Assembly (NCBI GenBank): GCA_016715965.1
Contig: JADJXG010000001.1
Span: 1 to 64,000, forward strand
DNA: 64,000 bases
DNA from: Saprospiraceae bacterium
GTDB taxonomy: Bacteria > Bacteroidota > Bacteroidia > Chitinophagales > Saprospiraceae
Direction of reading: 5' to 3'
This document shows positions 8,713-19,700 of this stretch, in pieces. The notes beneath the pieces were generated by a model. That model was not told the origin of the DNA, made no database searches, and worked only from the letters and a program-made list of their open reading frames with translations. Both the position numbers and the translations under genes were made by a program. Within the stretch, counting starts at the first letter, position 1. Each line of letters opens with the position of its first letter.

Positions 8713-9881
8713 ATGAGAACTTATTACTTTTATTTCGGAGCATTGGGATTCATTTTATTTGAAATTGCCAGGGTATATTTCATAATGCCTTTACCCGGAA
8801 GCCAGGAAATGCAAAGCCTTGATTTGGCCTACTTTTTACATCAGTGGAAATGGGTTTTTAGAAGCTTGTTTTTGGCTTTCTTGATGTTAGGATTCTGGCG
8901 GACGTTCCAAAAGAAGAAATGGCTGACTGCACTGATTTTGACCATTGCAGTTTTTATTGTCTATCAAAACAATTGGAAAATGTCAGCCGACAAGATGTTT
9001 CTGCAGCCGGGCTATCTCAACTTCGCCGATTCCCGAGAAAACATGGTAGATCTTAAAAGAATCGTCATCGGTATCCACCATGAGGGAAAATCAAAAGCTT
9101 ATCCAATACAATTTCTGGGATATCACCATCAGGTAATCGACCAAATAGCGGATAAAAAATCATGGTAACTTATTGCACGGTTTGCAGGACCGGTAGAATT
9201 TTTAAGCCCATCATCCATGGAAAAGAAGAGGTTTTCAGATTGGTAGGCATGGATCATTTCAACGCCATGTTTGAAGATCGGTCGACCAAATCGTGGTGGC
9301 GGCAGGCCACAGGAGAAGCCGTGGCTGGACCTTTAAAAGGGATGAAACTCGCAGAAATGGATTACAGCCAAATGACTTTAGAGCAATGGTTGCAAAAATA
9401 TCCGGATAGTCAGATTATGCAGCCTGACAGCGATTTTACCATTAAATATGATAGTATGTCTAATTTTGAACGAGGTAAATTTTATGGTAAGTTGACCATA
9501 AGAGATACCCATTCATGGCAAGATAAGTCTTGGATTATTGGAATATCATTACAAGGCATTTCAAAAGCCTACGATTGGAATGAGCTCTGCCGCGAAAGAA
9601 TCATTCATGACAGCATTGAAAACATTCCACTCGTGATCGCATTGTCAGAGGATCAACACAGTTTCGTGGTTTACCAAAGAAAACACAAGCATCAAATTTT
9701 AAAAATGAAGGGTGACAGCTTGGTCTCAGAATACGAGCGTTACGATTTTTTCGGAAATTCAGGAGACAGTAATTCGAACAATCTGAGGTCAATTAATGCA
9801 TCACAGGAATATTGGCACAGCTGGAAGTATTTTCATCCAAATACCCTGCAATTTTATTTTACCGAGATTAGGGAAAGATAA
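8713..9881 (+). pseudogene. DUF3179 membrane protein, frameshifted in the middle
   Basis: Two open frames (ending 9168 and starting 9162) form one protein. From ATG 8713 come three membrane segments (about residues 5-28, 45-65, 70-88), then the DUF3179 start KAYPIQFLGYHHQVIDQI. The frame breaks at the A6 run at about 9150-9155. Adding one A gives DKKIMVTYCTVCRTGRIF, the expected uninterrupted DUF3179 motif with its TYCxxC cysteines. The C-terminal part has VFRLVGMDHFNAMFED and ends near HPNTLQFYF. The full length would be about 389 aa. The function of DUF3179 is not known. The frameshift is probably a consensus error. Confidence 0.75.
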
Positions 9882-9985
9882 ATTTCAATCACCTCCTATT
9901 CAAAAGATTTAAATGTTGTATCCTCAAAAAAACACATTGAAACAGATCCAATTTTTCTAAACAAGGGTAAATGGATCTCTGTCTT

Positions 9986-10729
9986 TTAAAAGGGATATGC
10001 TTTCCTGAAAGCCTTTAATTTTTCTTTTGAAAGTACAGTTGTCCTGATCCCGGTTTCAGATCCCAAATCCAATATTCTGGTGCCTTCGAAATTCCAAACT
10101 CCTGAATCTCCTGAATATTCTATTTGATTGCCATCTATACCAAGTCCATTGACCCCAACCGCGTAACACACATTTTCAATACTTCTGGCAGTCAGCAAAC
10201 TCAACCAGGCTTGTCTTCTTTTTGCCGGGAACTGCGCTACTCCGATCAGGAGCTCAATGTCATCTACATTGCGCAACCAAACTGGAAATCTCAAATCATA
10301 ACAAATAAATGGCATTATTTTCCAATCCCTAAATTCAAAAACCAATTTTGAAGCCCCTTTTGAATAATGTAAATGTTCATTGGCCAAAGTGAATAAATGC
10401 ACCTTGTCGTAATACAAAATGCTTCGATCGGGAAACGCGCAAATACACCTATTATAGTACTTTCCGCCATCTTTGATGATCAAACTTCCCATCACCAGGG
10501 CATGATGATGATTGGCCAGGACCTGCATCCAACGGACGGTAGGTCCATCCATTGACTCTGCCAATCTTGCACTGTCCATACTAAAGCCGGTTGAAAACAT
10601 CTCACAAAAAACGATCACATCCGTTGACAAGTCTGGCGATTGAATCAATTGGTCCATGGACAAAATGGTTCCTGCCGGGTCTTCCCACCGAATTGGATTT
10701 TGAATCAATGTGACTCTAAGGTCATTCAT
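9986..10729 (-). CDS. Carbon-nitrogen hydrolase (omega-amidase-like nitrilase)
   Basis: This 247-aa nitrilase-superfamily protein has the complete catalytic Glu-Lys-Cys set: Glu43 in FCEMFSTGFS, Lys109 in YDKVHLF and Cys143 in FICYDLRFP. Closest in style are YafV-type omega-amidases, which hydrolyse alpha-ketoglutaramate to 2-oxoglutarate in metabolite repair. This is assigned by motif and length. It follows the ABC-F gene by 19 bases on the same strand and is probably co-transcribed with it. Confidence 0.87.
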   Translation of the reverse strand: MNDLRVTLIQNPIRWEDPAGTILSMDQLIQSPDLSTDVIVFCEMFSTGFSMDSARLAESMDGPTVRWMQVLANHHHALVMGSLIIKDGGKYYNRCICAFPDRSILYYDKVHLFTLANEHLHYSKGASKLVFEFRDWKIMPFICYDLRFPVWLRNVDDIELLIGVAQFPAKRRQAWLSLLTARSIENVCYAVGVNGLGIDGNQIEYSGDSGVWNFEGTRILDLGSETGIRTTVLSKEKLKAFRKAYPF

Positions 10730-10748
10730 TTTTATACCATTTCATTTT

Positions 10749-12646
10749 TTAGACCATTTGCTCCATCACCTGCTCCCATTCTTTTGTTAGTGAATTAAGC
10801 TTGGTCTTATCAAGTTTATACTGACTCATGGTTTCGTTGTAGGCTTTGGATTGATAAAACTCTGGATCAGCCATTTTGATTTCGCATTCTTTGATTTTAA
10901 ATTCCAGTTGCTCGATCTGCCTCTCAATTGACTTAATTTTTTTCTGCAAATTTTTTTGCTCATCAGGATTGAGTTGGACAGGTTTGTGAAGCTTTTGGGT
11001 CTGGATCTGCGCAGCAGTTTGAAATGACTGGAGGATGTCCTCTGAATCCATTTTCTCCAAAAAATAATCAATGTCACCTTCGAAAACCCTTATTTTTTGA
11101 TGGGCAAAGTAAATGGTTTTCTCCGCCAATCCGCGCAAGAACTCCCTATCGTGCGAGACGATGATGACGGTCCCATTGTAGTTTTTGATGGCTTCTTTCA
11201 GTGCCTCTTTCGATGGGATGTCGAGGTGGTGTGTTGGCTCATCGAGGATCAATAGATTATGCGGTTGGACCAGTAAAGTCGCCAATCGCAATCTCGACTT
11301 TTCACCACCGCTCAGCACCTTTACTTTTTTGTCCACATCCTTTCCCTGAAAACCCAGACCACCCAAAATGGTCCTTACCATCGGCCTCGCCTCCGGAATA
11401 GAAGCATCTTCCAAGGTTTGCAGGATGGTGAGTCCAGGATCCAATATATCCGTATGTTCTTGTGCATAGTAACCAATCTTGATTTCATGCACCGATTTGA
11501 TATCACCCTTAGTTGGCAAAAGTTGTCCGGATATCATTTTGACCATGGTACTTTTGCCTTGGCCGTTTTGACCTATAAAGCTGAGCTTCTGACCCCTTTC
11601 AACCAACAGATCAACCTGATCAAGGACCAACAAATCTCCATAGGATTTAGATAGTCCGGTTGCCTCAAAAGCGATTCGTCCACCTGGTTTGTAGGCCTGA
11701 AACCGAAGACGCATGGCAGCCAGCTCTTCTTCCGGTGCATCTTTGATTTCCATTCGTGCGAGTTCGGATTGCAGTGATTTTGCAAAAGATGCTTTGCTGG
11801 CCTTTGCTCTGAATTTATCGATTAACTGTTCTTTCTGCTGGATCAGTTTTTGTTGGGAATTGTACTCGCTTTGCTCAATATCCTTTCTTATTTTTTGTAT
11901 TCAATAAAAGCAGAATACTTTCCTTTGAAATCATAAATTTTTCCGCGGTCAATTTCGATGATACGGTCTGCAACATTGTCAACAAACATCAAATCATGGG
12001 AAATCAGAACCACAGCACCTTCGTAATTCCTGAGATAGGATTCCAGCCATCGGATGGAGATAATGTCCAAATGGTTATTCGGTTCGTCCAGAAGCAAGAG
12101 ATCCGGATTTGCCAAAAGCAATTTGGCGAGTTCGATTCTCATCCTCCAGCCGCCACTGAACTCATGGGTCGATCTTAGAAAATCTGTTGGTGAAAATCCA
12201 AGTCCGGTCAGAATTTTTTCGATCTCTCCATCAATTTTATCTGCATTCAGGTATTCCAATTGATGTTGGACGGTTGTCATTCGATCAATCAAATCAGACA
12301 TTAGATCATGATCCAGATGATGATCAGAAAGTTTATGCTCGATCTCTGAAAGCTCAGATTGCAACTGAGTAATCATGACCAAAGAACTTTTTATTTCGTC
12401 AATGACCGTATTTCCATAATCTTTGGGCAACTCTTGTTTGAGAAAAGCCAGGGTCATTGTCTTTGGTTTTTCGATCACACCAGTATCTGGTGAAAGTTCT
12501 CCGGTGAGCACTTTAAAAAGTGTTGATTTACCAGCTCCGTTGCGGCCTGTCAAAGCAAGTTTTTCACCAGCGGTGACCACCATCGATATATCGTCAAAAA
12601 TGGGTCGTTCTCCGAAACCTAGGTTTAAATTTTGAATTCTTAACAA
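10749..12646 (-). pseudogene. ABC-F family ATPase, split by one frameshift
   Basis: ABC-F proteins bind the ribosome and act in translation; they have two ATPase domains and no membrane domain. The N-terminal half (12646 to 11888) has Walker A GRNGAGKS, signature EFSGGWRMR, Walker B LLLLDEPNNHLD and switch ISHD. Its frame stops after YKK. Adding one base to the run at 11891-11896 continues IRKDIEQSEYNSQQK, the charged interdomain linker, into the second half. That half has GQNGQGKS, LSGGEKSR, LILDEPTHHLD and VSHD, then a C-terminal coiled coil. The full length would be about 632 aa. This is probably a consensus error in an intact gene. The specific subfamily is not resolved. Confidence 0.88.
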
Positions 12647-12684
12647 GGGGAATAATTTAGTATTTTTTGCATGATTGAATCTAT

Positions 12685-13248
12685 CTAATTGAATATATGA
12701 TCGCCATCCATTTGGCTGATCGCTGACCAGTGTTCCCCTTTGTCATTCATCATCATTTTCCAAAGGTCCAGTTTGTATTTTTTAAATAAGTAGTTGGTGT
12801 CCATTTGCGAAAGAACCCATGATTTTTCGGCAATTTCTCCTTGCAACTGATCGGCCGACCATCCGCTGTATCCCATAAAGAACCGAATGTTATCAGGGAG
12901 GATCAATTTTTGTTCAATTAAAAATTTCAAAGCATCAAAATCACCACCCCAATAAATACCAGGACACACTTTGATGGAGTCCTCTAACAATTCTCCAACG
13001 TTGTGCAAATAATGCAAGGTATTGGGAGAAACCGGCCCCCCTTCAAAAACTGGTGCGTCGAAATCTCCGATGTCTTCGATAAAATCAGAAAATTTCATTC
13101 CTGTACTGCGATTGAGAACAAATCCAACGGTACCGTCTTCTATGGTATGATCAACAATCAGGACCACGGTCCTTTTGAAATTGGGATCCAGCATGAATGG
13201 ATCAGACAGCAATACCGAACCAGTTTTTATTTCGTGAGATGAATTCAT
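12685..13248 (-). CDS. yqgE: YqgE/AlgH family protein (UPF0301)
   Basis: At 187 aa this is a full-length YqgE/AlgH protein. The conserved N-terminal block TGSVLLSDPFMLDPNFKRTV, the segment GFVLNRST, EGGPVSPNTLHYLH, and RFFMGYSGWSADQL all match the family. The biochemical role is not established. The start ATG overlaps the fabD stop (ATGA), so the two are translationally coupled. Confidence 0.92.
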   Translation of the reverse strand: MNSSHEIKTGSVLLSDPFMLDPNFKRTVVLIVDHTIEDGTVGFVLNRSTGMKFSDFIEDIGDFDAPVFEGGPVSPNTLHYLHNVGELLEDSIKVCPGIYWGGDFDALKFLIEQKLILPDNIRFFMGYSGWSADQLQGEIAEKSWVLSQMDTNYLFKKYKLDLWKMMMNDKGEHWSAISQMDGDHIFN

Positions 13249-14132
13249 AAAGTACTTACCGGGATATTGCGATCAATTCTTTTTAAAAAACCTGAAAGAA
13301 CAGTACCGTTTCCTCCCACCTCAACAAATGAACTTATGCCATCTGAAATCATATTTTGCATAATCTGCGTCCATCTGACAGGAGCAGTAAGTTGGCTGAT
13401 CAGATTGGCTTTTATGGTTTCCGGATCTGAATGTGGTCTGGCGTCAACATTTTGATAAACCGGGCAGGAGGGAGTTTTGAAATTTAACTGGTGGATGGCT
13501 GTTTCCAATTGTTTTTTGGCCGGTTCCATCAATGGAGAATGGAAGGCCCCGCCCACCTGAAGCAATATAAACCGTTTGGCACCAGCCTCCATTAGTTTTG
13601 CCTCTGCCAACTTCAGGCCAGCCAAACTACCAGATATGACCAATTGTCCGGGACAGTTGTAATTGGCTGGAATCACTATTTCTTCTGTAATCCCATGGCA
13701 AATTTCCTCGATTTGTTCGTCTGTCAAGCCGACAATGGCTGCCATGGATCCAGGATTTTGATCGCAGGCCAATTGCATTGCTTCTGCTCTGGTCTTTACG
13801 AGGGCTAAACCATCTAAAAAGTCAATCACTCCAGCTGCGACCAATGCAGAAATTTCTCCCAAAGAGTGTCCGGCCACCGCAGACGGCAAAAGCTCATTTG
13901 CCTTTGATCTGAGCGAAATAATGGAGTGAAGAAAAACGGAGGGCTGGGTAATACTGGTTTGTTTCAGTTGCTCTTCGTTGCCTGAAAACATCACTTCGCT
14001 TATTTTATAGCCTAAAAACTCGTCTGCCAAGTCAAACATGCTTTTGGACTTCGGGTCATTTTCATAAAGATCTTTTCCCATGCCTACAAACTGACTTGCC
14101 TGGCCTGGAAAAATAAAAGCCTGATTATTCAT
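13245..14132 (-). CDS. fabD: Malonyl-CoA:ACP transacylase
   Basis: The enzyme moves malonate from CoA to acyl carrier protein to start fatty-acid elongation. FIFPGQASQFVGMG opens the protein. The nucleophile lies in GHSLGE (Ser90) and the catalytic His in GGAFHSPLM (His198). The length is 295 aa from the ATG at 14132, which overlaps the folE stop as TGATG. A GTG one codon earlier is possible but less likely. The order is folE-fabD-yqgE. Confidence 0.95.
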   Translation of the reverse strand: MNNQAFIFPGQASQFVGMGKDLYENDPKSKSMFDLADEFLGYKISEVMFSGNEEQLKQTSITQPSVFLHSIISLRSKANELLPSAVAGHSLGEISALVAAGVIDFLDGLALVKTRAEAMQLACDQNPGSMAAIVGLTDEQIEEICHGITEEIVIPANYNCPGQLVISGSLAGLKLAEAKLMEAGAKRFILLQVGGAFHSPLMEPAKKQLETAIHQLNFKTPSCPVYQNVDARPHSDPETIKANLISQLTAPVRWTQIMQNMISDGISSFVEVGGNGTVLSGFLKRIDRNIPVSTL

Positions 14133-14722
14133 CACTTATAATGTTTTCCGAGTAATGTCAAAAATTCATTTCGGGTCTCAAAGGTCTTAAAAACTCCTGT
14201 AAAAGCCGATGAAGTTGTCAAACTATTTTGTTTTTGGACTCCTCTCATCATCATGCACATGTGTTGTGCTTCCATCACAATGGCTACGCCGTGGGGTTTT
14301 AAGGTATCGTCCAGTGCATTTAGAATTTCTATGGTCAATCTCTCCTGCACTTGCAACCTTCTCGAGAAAACATCCACCAATCTTGGGATTTTACTCAAGC
14401 CAACAATTTTGCCATTGGGTATGTAGGCGATGTGGGCATGACCAAAAAAAGGCAACATGTGATGCTCACACAAGGAATAAAACTCGATGTCTTTGACCAA
14501 GACCATTTCACTGTATTCTTCTGTAAACAATGCAGATCGTAGGATTGCCACCGGATCTTTCTGGTATCCTTCGGTCAAGAACTCGATTGCCTTTGCCGCC
14601 CGTTGAGGTGTCCTCAAAAGGCCCTCCCTATTCGGGTTTTCACCCATGGATTCAAGGATTTCCCGGTATAGATGGACCAGATTTTGATTTTTCAAAACTT
14701 GATTTTCTTCCATAATTTTCAA
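14132..14722 (-). CDS. folE: GTP cyclohydrolase I
   Basis: It converts GTP to 7,8-dihydroneopterin triphosphate, the first step of folate synthesis. Zinc and active-site motifs are clear: SLCEHHMLPFFGHAHIAYIP, GLSKIPRLVDVFSRRLQVQE, and GVAIVMEAQHMCMMMRGV with the second zinc Cys. The 196-aa length is normal. The start could be the first ATG at 14722 or the ATG three codons later (MEENQ). Confidence 0.95.
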   Translation of the reverse strand: MKIMEENQVLKNQNLVHLYREILESMGENPNREGLLRTPQRAAKAIEFLTEGYQKDPVAILRSALFTEEYSEMVLVKDIEFYSLCEHHMLPFFGHAHIAYIPNGKIVGLSKIPRLVDVFSRRLQVQERLTIEILNALDDTLKPHGVAIVMEAQHMCMMMRGVQKQNSLTTSSAFTGVFKTFETRNEFLTLLGKHYK

Positions 14723-14840
14723 AATGGTTTCATCAAAACGTTCCTTGCTGCTTATAGTTTAGGAAAATTCCCATTTTCGGGTTGGTCAGAATTATTTCAG
14801 TTCTGATCGAAAAATTTGGGGTCATAATTCGACAGTTTAT

Positions 14841-14848
14841 TTACTTTG
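14841..14848 (+). promoter_or_regulatory. Putative -7 box for the LytS/LytTR pair
   Basis: TTACTTTG, followed by CA, is one base from TAnnTTTG and lies 10 bases before the ATG at 14858, so the message would be nearly leaderless. Confidence 0.4.
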
Positions 14849-14857
14849 CATGGATTC

Positions 14858-15928
14858 ATGAATGATATCAGTGGAATAGAACTCAAACAACAAGTCAGCC
14901 ACCGAAAATGGGCAAGGTTGCTATTCTGGAGTCTGTTTTTTATAAGCATTCTTTCCATCAGTCCATCCAGCTGGTCGCTGGCCCATAAAATCATGTGGGC
15001 ACTCTGCATTGAGATTGCCTTTATACTTTCCGTATATCTAAATCTCAGGTATTTCGCCAGCGGATTGTTGGCCGATCAACATTTGGTACCTTACATTGCC
15101 AAATTAATTGGCCTCTCCTTATTGCTCACTCCCCTATTGATGTTTGCCAATCAATATTTTTGCAGACTTTATGTCGAGCCTAGTCCAGCTTGGCTCAAAG
15201 ACCCAAAGGTGAACTTTTTGAGTATGTTCATCATCACTGCCTTTTCCACCATTGTGAGAGTGCCATTGGATTGGATAAAAATTCAAAAAGAAAAAAAAGA
15301 GCTCATTACGAAGAATGTTCAAACGGAATTGCAATTTCTAAAAAACCAAATCAACCCACATTTCTTATTTAATACCCTTAACAATCTATACGCGCTCACT
15401 CTTAAAAAATCAGATTATGCACCTGAGGTTGTATTGAAACTTTCAGACATGATGCGATACATGCTCTATGAGTGCAATGAAAAGTGGGTGAGTTTGTCAA
15501 AGGAAATCCAATACATCAAAAACTATGTAGAGCTCGAACGAATCAGATTGAGTAAACAAGCCGATATCACAGTGGAAACAGAAGGAGAACCAGAAGGTAT
15601 TTATGTCGCTCCTCTGCTTTTCATTCCTTTTATAGAGAACAGCTTCAAACATGGTCTAAAAACAAGTCTTGATGGCGCATACATCAAGGCAAAGTTTATC
15701 ATTAGAAGTGAGACGGTCGAATTTATTGTTCGAAATTCAAAATCTCAAATGATGCCAGGTTTTGCCAAAAAACACAAAGTGGGCGGAATAGGTCTGACCA
15801 ATGTGCGCAAAAGACTAGAACTACTGTATCCGGATTTACACCAATTAAAAACTGAAGAATCCCCGGATGCTTATGAAATTCATTTGTTTTTATTTTTAAA
15901 ACCAAATTCAGAAAAAAATGAAAATTAA
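14858..15928 (+). CDS. LytS-type sensor histidine kinase
   Basis: About 356 aa from ATG 14858 (an in-frame TTG at 14846 lies inside the promoter-like box). Four membrane helices fill roughly residues 20-155, with no separate sensor domain. A short coiled segment (KIQKEKKELITKNVQTELQ) leads to the His_kinase motif QINPHFLFNTLNNLYAL, whose His is the phospho-acceptor. The HATPase_c part includes IPFIENSFKHGL (N box) and GGIGLTNVRKRL (G box). It overlaps the response regulator gene by 11 bases, so the two form one signalling pair. The signal and target genes are unknown. Confidence 0.92.
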   Translation: MNDISGIELKQQVSHRKWARLLFWSLFFISILSISPSSWSLAHKIMWALCIEIAFILSVYLNLRYFASGLLADQHLVPYIAKLIGLSLLLTPLLMFANQYFCRLYVEPSPAWLKDPKVNFLSMFIITAFSTIVRVPLDWIKIQKEKKELITKNVQTELQFLKNQINPHFLFNTLNNLYALTLKKSDYAPEVVLKLSDMMRYMLYECNEKWVSLSKEIQYIKNYVELERIRLSKQADITVETEGEPEGIYVAPLLFIPFIENSFKHGLKTSLDGAYIKAKFIIRSETVEFIVRNSKSQMMPGFAKKHKVGGIGLTNVRKRLELLYPDLHQLKTEESPDAYEIHLFLFLKPNSEKNEN

Positions 15929-16640
15929 AACGATCATCGTTGATGACGAACCGTTGGCAGTTGAAATACTGGAAGCTTATGTCCAAAAAATTCCAGAATT
16001 GGAATTGGTGGCAACTTGCAACAATGCCATTGAAGCTAATCAGATCCTCGCTAAACACAAAATTGAATTGATGTTTCTGGACATTGAAATGCCGGTCATG
16101 CGAGGTACTGATTTTTTAAAAACATTGGACGATGCTCCAAAAGTAATTTTTACGACTGCCTATCCGGAGTTTGCTGTGGAAGGATTTGAATTGAATGCCT
16201 TGGACTATTTGTTAAAACCCATTTCATTTGAACGATTTGTGAAGTCGGTCAACAAGGCCATAAAATCTTTTGACCAAACTACAGAACCCGCAAAAGTAGT
16301 CGAAGGAAAACCTGAATTTATTTTTGTAAAGGCGGATAAAAGATTGGTCAAGGTCAATTTCGATGAAATTCTATTTGTAGAAGGTCTCAAAGATTATGTA
16401 ATAATCAGAACAGAACAAAATAAAATCATCACCCTACAGACGATGAAAAGTCTGGAAGAGAAACTTCCCACCCAGACCTTTCTCAGAATACACCGATCTT
16501 ATATTATCAATTTGGATAGAATCCATGCGCTTGCTACCGGCTCGGTCGAAATCCTGGAAAAGGGTCAGATTAAAAACATACCCGTGGGCGCCAATTACAA
16601 GGAAGTCCTGGAGACCATTATTCATAGTAAAAAACTCTAG
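15918..16640 (+). CDS. LytTR-family response regulator
   Basis: This 240-aa protein has a receiver domain (IIVDDEPLA at residues 7-15; phospho-acceptor Asp55 in LMFLDIEMP; conserved Thr and Lys in FTTAYPEFA and YLLKPISFERF). A LytTR DNA-binding domain follows (about 130-240), with FVEGLKDYVIIRT and FLRIHRSYIINLDRI. It is the partner of the overlapping LytS-type kinase. LytTR regulators bind direct-repeat sites; none is obvious nearby. Confidence 0.95.
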   Translation: MKIKTIIVDDEPLAVEILEAYVQKIPELELVATCNNAIEANQILAKHKIELMFLDIEMPVMRGTDFLKTLDDAPKVIFTTAYPEFAVEGFELNALDYLLKPISFERFVKSVNKAIKSFDQTTEPAKVVEGKPEFIFVKADKRLVKVNFDEILFVEGLKDYVIIRTEQNKIITLQTMKSLEEKLPTQTFLRIHRSYIINLDRIHALATGSVEILEKGQIKNIPVGANYKEVLETIIHSKKL

Positions 16641-16697
16641 TTTATCTATTTCATCTGAGTCGGGTTTCAATCAGAATGATAATTAACCCTTATAAAC

Positions 16698-16731
16698 ACA
16701 AAATGCCTCCCAAATTTGGAAGGCATTTGTG
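16698..16731. terminator. Convergent (two-way) terminator hairpin
   Basis: AAATGCCT and AGGCATTT form a strong stem that extends with CACA/TGTG (one bulged A) and inner CC/GG pairs. It lies between the convergent ends of the response regulator and the first giant protein gene. Short T- and A-rich flanks suit both directions. Confidence 0.75.
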
Positions 16732-16752
16732 CAAACCGATTATTAAAATGTA

Positions 16753-19700
16753 TTATTTTACGATGACCATTTTCCCAGTTGCAGAATGGCCTGCTGTTTC
16801 TACTGTATAGTACAACAATCCTGAAGTACCATTTAATTCATCTGTACCTATTGTTAAAGAGTTTAATCCAGTTTTAGCCTGAATTCTTTTCTGAAGGATG
16901 AGCCTTCCGGAAAGATCTCTCACTTTGATATCCGCTCCAGCCTCGGCCGCCACCATAAAGGATATGGTGGTTGCTGAAGAAAATGGATTTGGAACATTCT
17001 GGTAGAGTTCAAATTTACTGACCAATTGGCCAGAATTTCTGTTTCTAAGTTGAACATCCAAAAGTTCCAACTCTTCGGTGTAAGCTTCTGCCGACATATC
17101 GACTCTTCTAATTGAGAGCACTTCAGCTGCTTTTACGGATTTAATACTGCTCGCTTCCAGGTAAAACAATGGTTTATTAGGCTCTGTTGCAATCGCTTCC
17201 TCTGCATTCCAGCTGATATTGATAAAATTAGATTCAGTAATGTGAATATTTGATTCATTCAACATAATAGCAGCGGGTCGCACTCCTTTGATTTGGATGT
17301 CTTTGGCGTCAAACGCAAGACTCATCTGAAATCCTGCAATTTTCTTCAGAGATGATCCATAGATTGGGATCAGCAATTCTGAAGAAGGTTTGAGACTTTC
17401 ATCGGACAATTCAAAAATCAAGGAACCGGATGTACGAGGGCTTATTCCCCCAGACAGATTTGTTCTTGCTGTATAATTCAAATCTCCGATTTTCACGGCA
17501 AGAAAATCTATAGCAGAAAGATCACCTTGTAAATGATCGATGTGCACATGCTCCTTCCAGCCATTGTTGGTCCATGGATTTGTAGGTTCATCAAAAACGA
17601 AATCCTTGTTTACGAATCTCCATGATTTCTGGCCATTGCGGAATTCATCTGTAATCCCAAGAATAAGCTTCCTTAAATCAGAAATGTCTGCAACAGAAAT
17701 GGAACCTGAGTTATTTGCATCGGCAGCAATGTACTGGAACGGTGATTCGAAATTCTGTTGACCAAGAATATGTCTCTGGATCATCACAATATCCGCAGTG
17801 GTAATTCCATTGGCAGCATCATCATTTTTGGAAGGCATCAGATCATAAGAATCTCCGATCGGTAGATCAAGGAAGGTAAAATGACCTGACTCAAGAGTCA
17901 GTAAATCTCCCATTTTATGGTTTGACTTGATCAATTCTACCACAGCACCTTTTAGTGGTGCGCTGGTATTAGCGGTCACCAAACCTGAGACCGTGCCACC
18001 ACTCAATCTGTTTGGACACGCGTTGCCGGCATTGTCCTGCAGGGTTAAAGTTGTTCTGCAAAAATCCTGATTGCCTGCTTCGTCGGTCACATAAATAGTT
18101 ACGATTGTATCTTTTGATACTCCATTGGGAATATCTGCACATCTGAAAATTCTGGTCGAATCATTGACATTAGAACTAAAGGAATATCTCAATCTTCCGG
18201 CCGGAGTACAGTTGTCTTCACTTTTCTCATTAAAATCTTTGGCCTTTACAGAAACCATGCCATTGCTTCCCATGATCACGGTAATTAATCCGGACTTACA
18301 CACAGGAGTAGGATGCTTTATGTCTCTAATGGTAAATAATTTATCGCAGCTAGATGAGTTACCACACAAGTCGCGAACTGTCCATCTGATTTTGTGTGTT
18401 CCTATTCGATAGGTGCCTGAGGCATTTCTTCCATTGGCAGTCACATCAACAGAACCATTGTTATCAAAGTCAATGGTATATGACCAAACCAAAAGAGTTG
18501 AATCTGTACAATCATCTGTGGCATATCCGATTAAAGTAATCGCTTTTTCACAATTATTGCTCAGTGTGGAATCGGTGGATGGAGCGCAGGTAAAATTAGA
18601 TAGTGTTGGAGCCGTTGTGTTTCTGACTTTAATCACCTGATTAAATTCCCATACCCCATTTGAGTCCGGATGAGCGACATCGTACTGACACCAATCAATG
18701 ACCCTCCATTTTCTTAATATTTTGATACATAATCCTTCTACATTGTAGAATTTTTCGTCCTCATAACCTCTGATAATGTTTGCACATGGACGAGGTGACC
18801 AGGTTGGGAAACTTCCAATTCTATCCGGATGGGCATCTGCAACCGTACATCCGGAAATGGTTACATCGGCTGCAGGCCATGAAATATTGCCCGCATGGAT
18901 CGGATTTGGATCAATGATGGTGATACTTTGATAACAAAGATCAAATCTTCCGCCCGGGTCCTCAGCCCTCCAGAGTCTTCTGATCGTACCAGTTGCACAT
19001 CTAAAGCCAATGGAATCGTCTGTATAGGTAATTTCAAGTCCACCGCAGTTGTCCGTGGCAGTTGCAGTTCCAACAATGGATAAATCATGAATATCTACTG
19101 TGCATGCCACAGTGATGTTGGCAGGACAAGTAATATCTGGAGCAATTTTATCTTGTACTGTAACTTGTACCATACAATCGTTGTAATTGCCATTTTTATC
19201 AATCACGCGCATAATCACCGTAATTGGGCTCGCTGCTACATCTTCACAACAGAACTTGACAAATGGACTGAATAAAGTATTGCCGGGAACGCCGCAGAGA
19301 TCCGTCATCCTTCGAACCAAAATAGAATCAACCTCGCAGTTGTCAAAGCTACCCTGATCAAAAGTAGTGGCAAAAACTTTTGCAACACCGCTGTCGCCAA
19401 GAGTAACCACAGTATGTTGGTCACAAACTGCAACCGGATCCAGATTATCTTCAATGATAACTTCTACAACGCAACGGGTTTCGTTGCCACATAGATCAGT
19501 TACTGTATATCTCACCCAATTGGTATCTGCCGGAAGTCCGGAAATTCTAACACGACCATCACTTAAATAGGTCACTCCGGTTGTTCTGAAATCACCAGCT
19601 TCCGGATTTCCATTGGGGTCTGCTTTTTTATAAGACACACTTAAGGTCGTGGCATTGCAGTCATCTATAAAATCGGGTCCGGAAACTATGGCAGTACCTG

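Noticed and set aside
13248..13258. AAAGTACTT-like string as a third copy of the AAAGTACTTT operator
   Set aside because: It is an incomplete match at the fabD-yqgE junction inside coding sequence, with no promoter box next to it.
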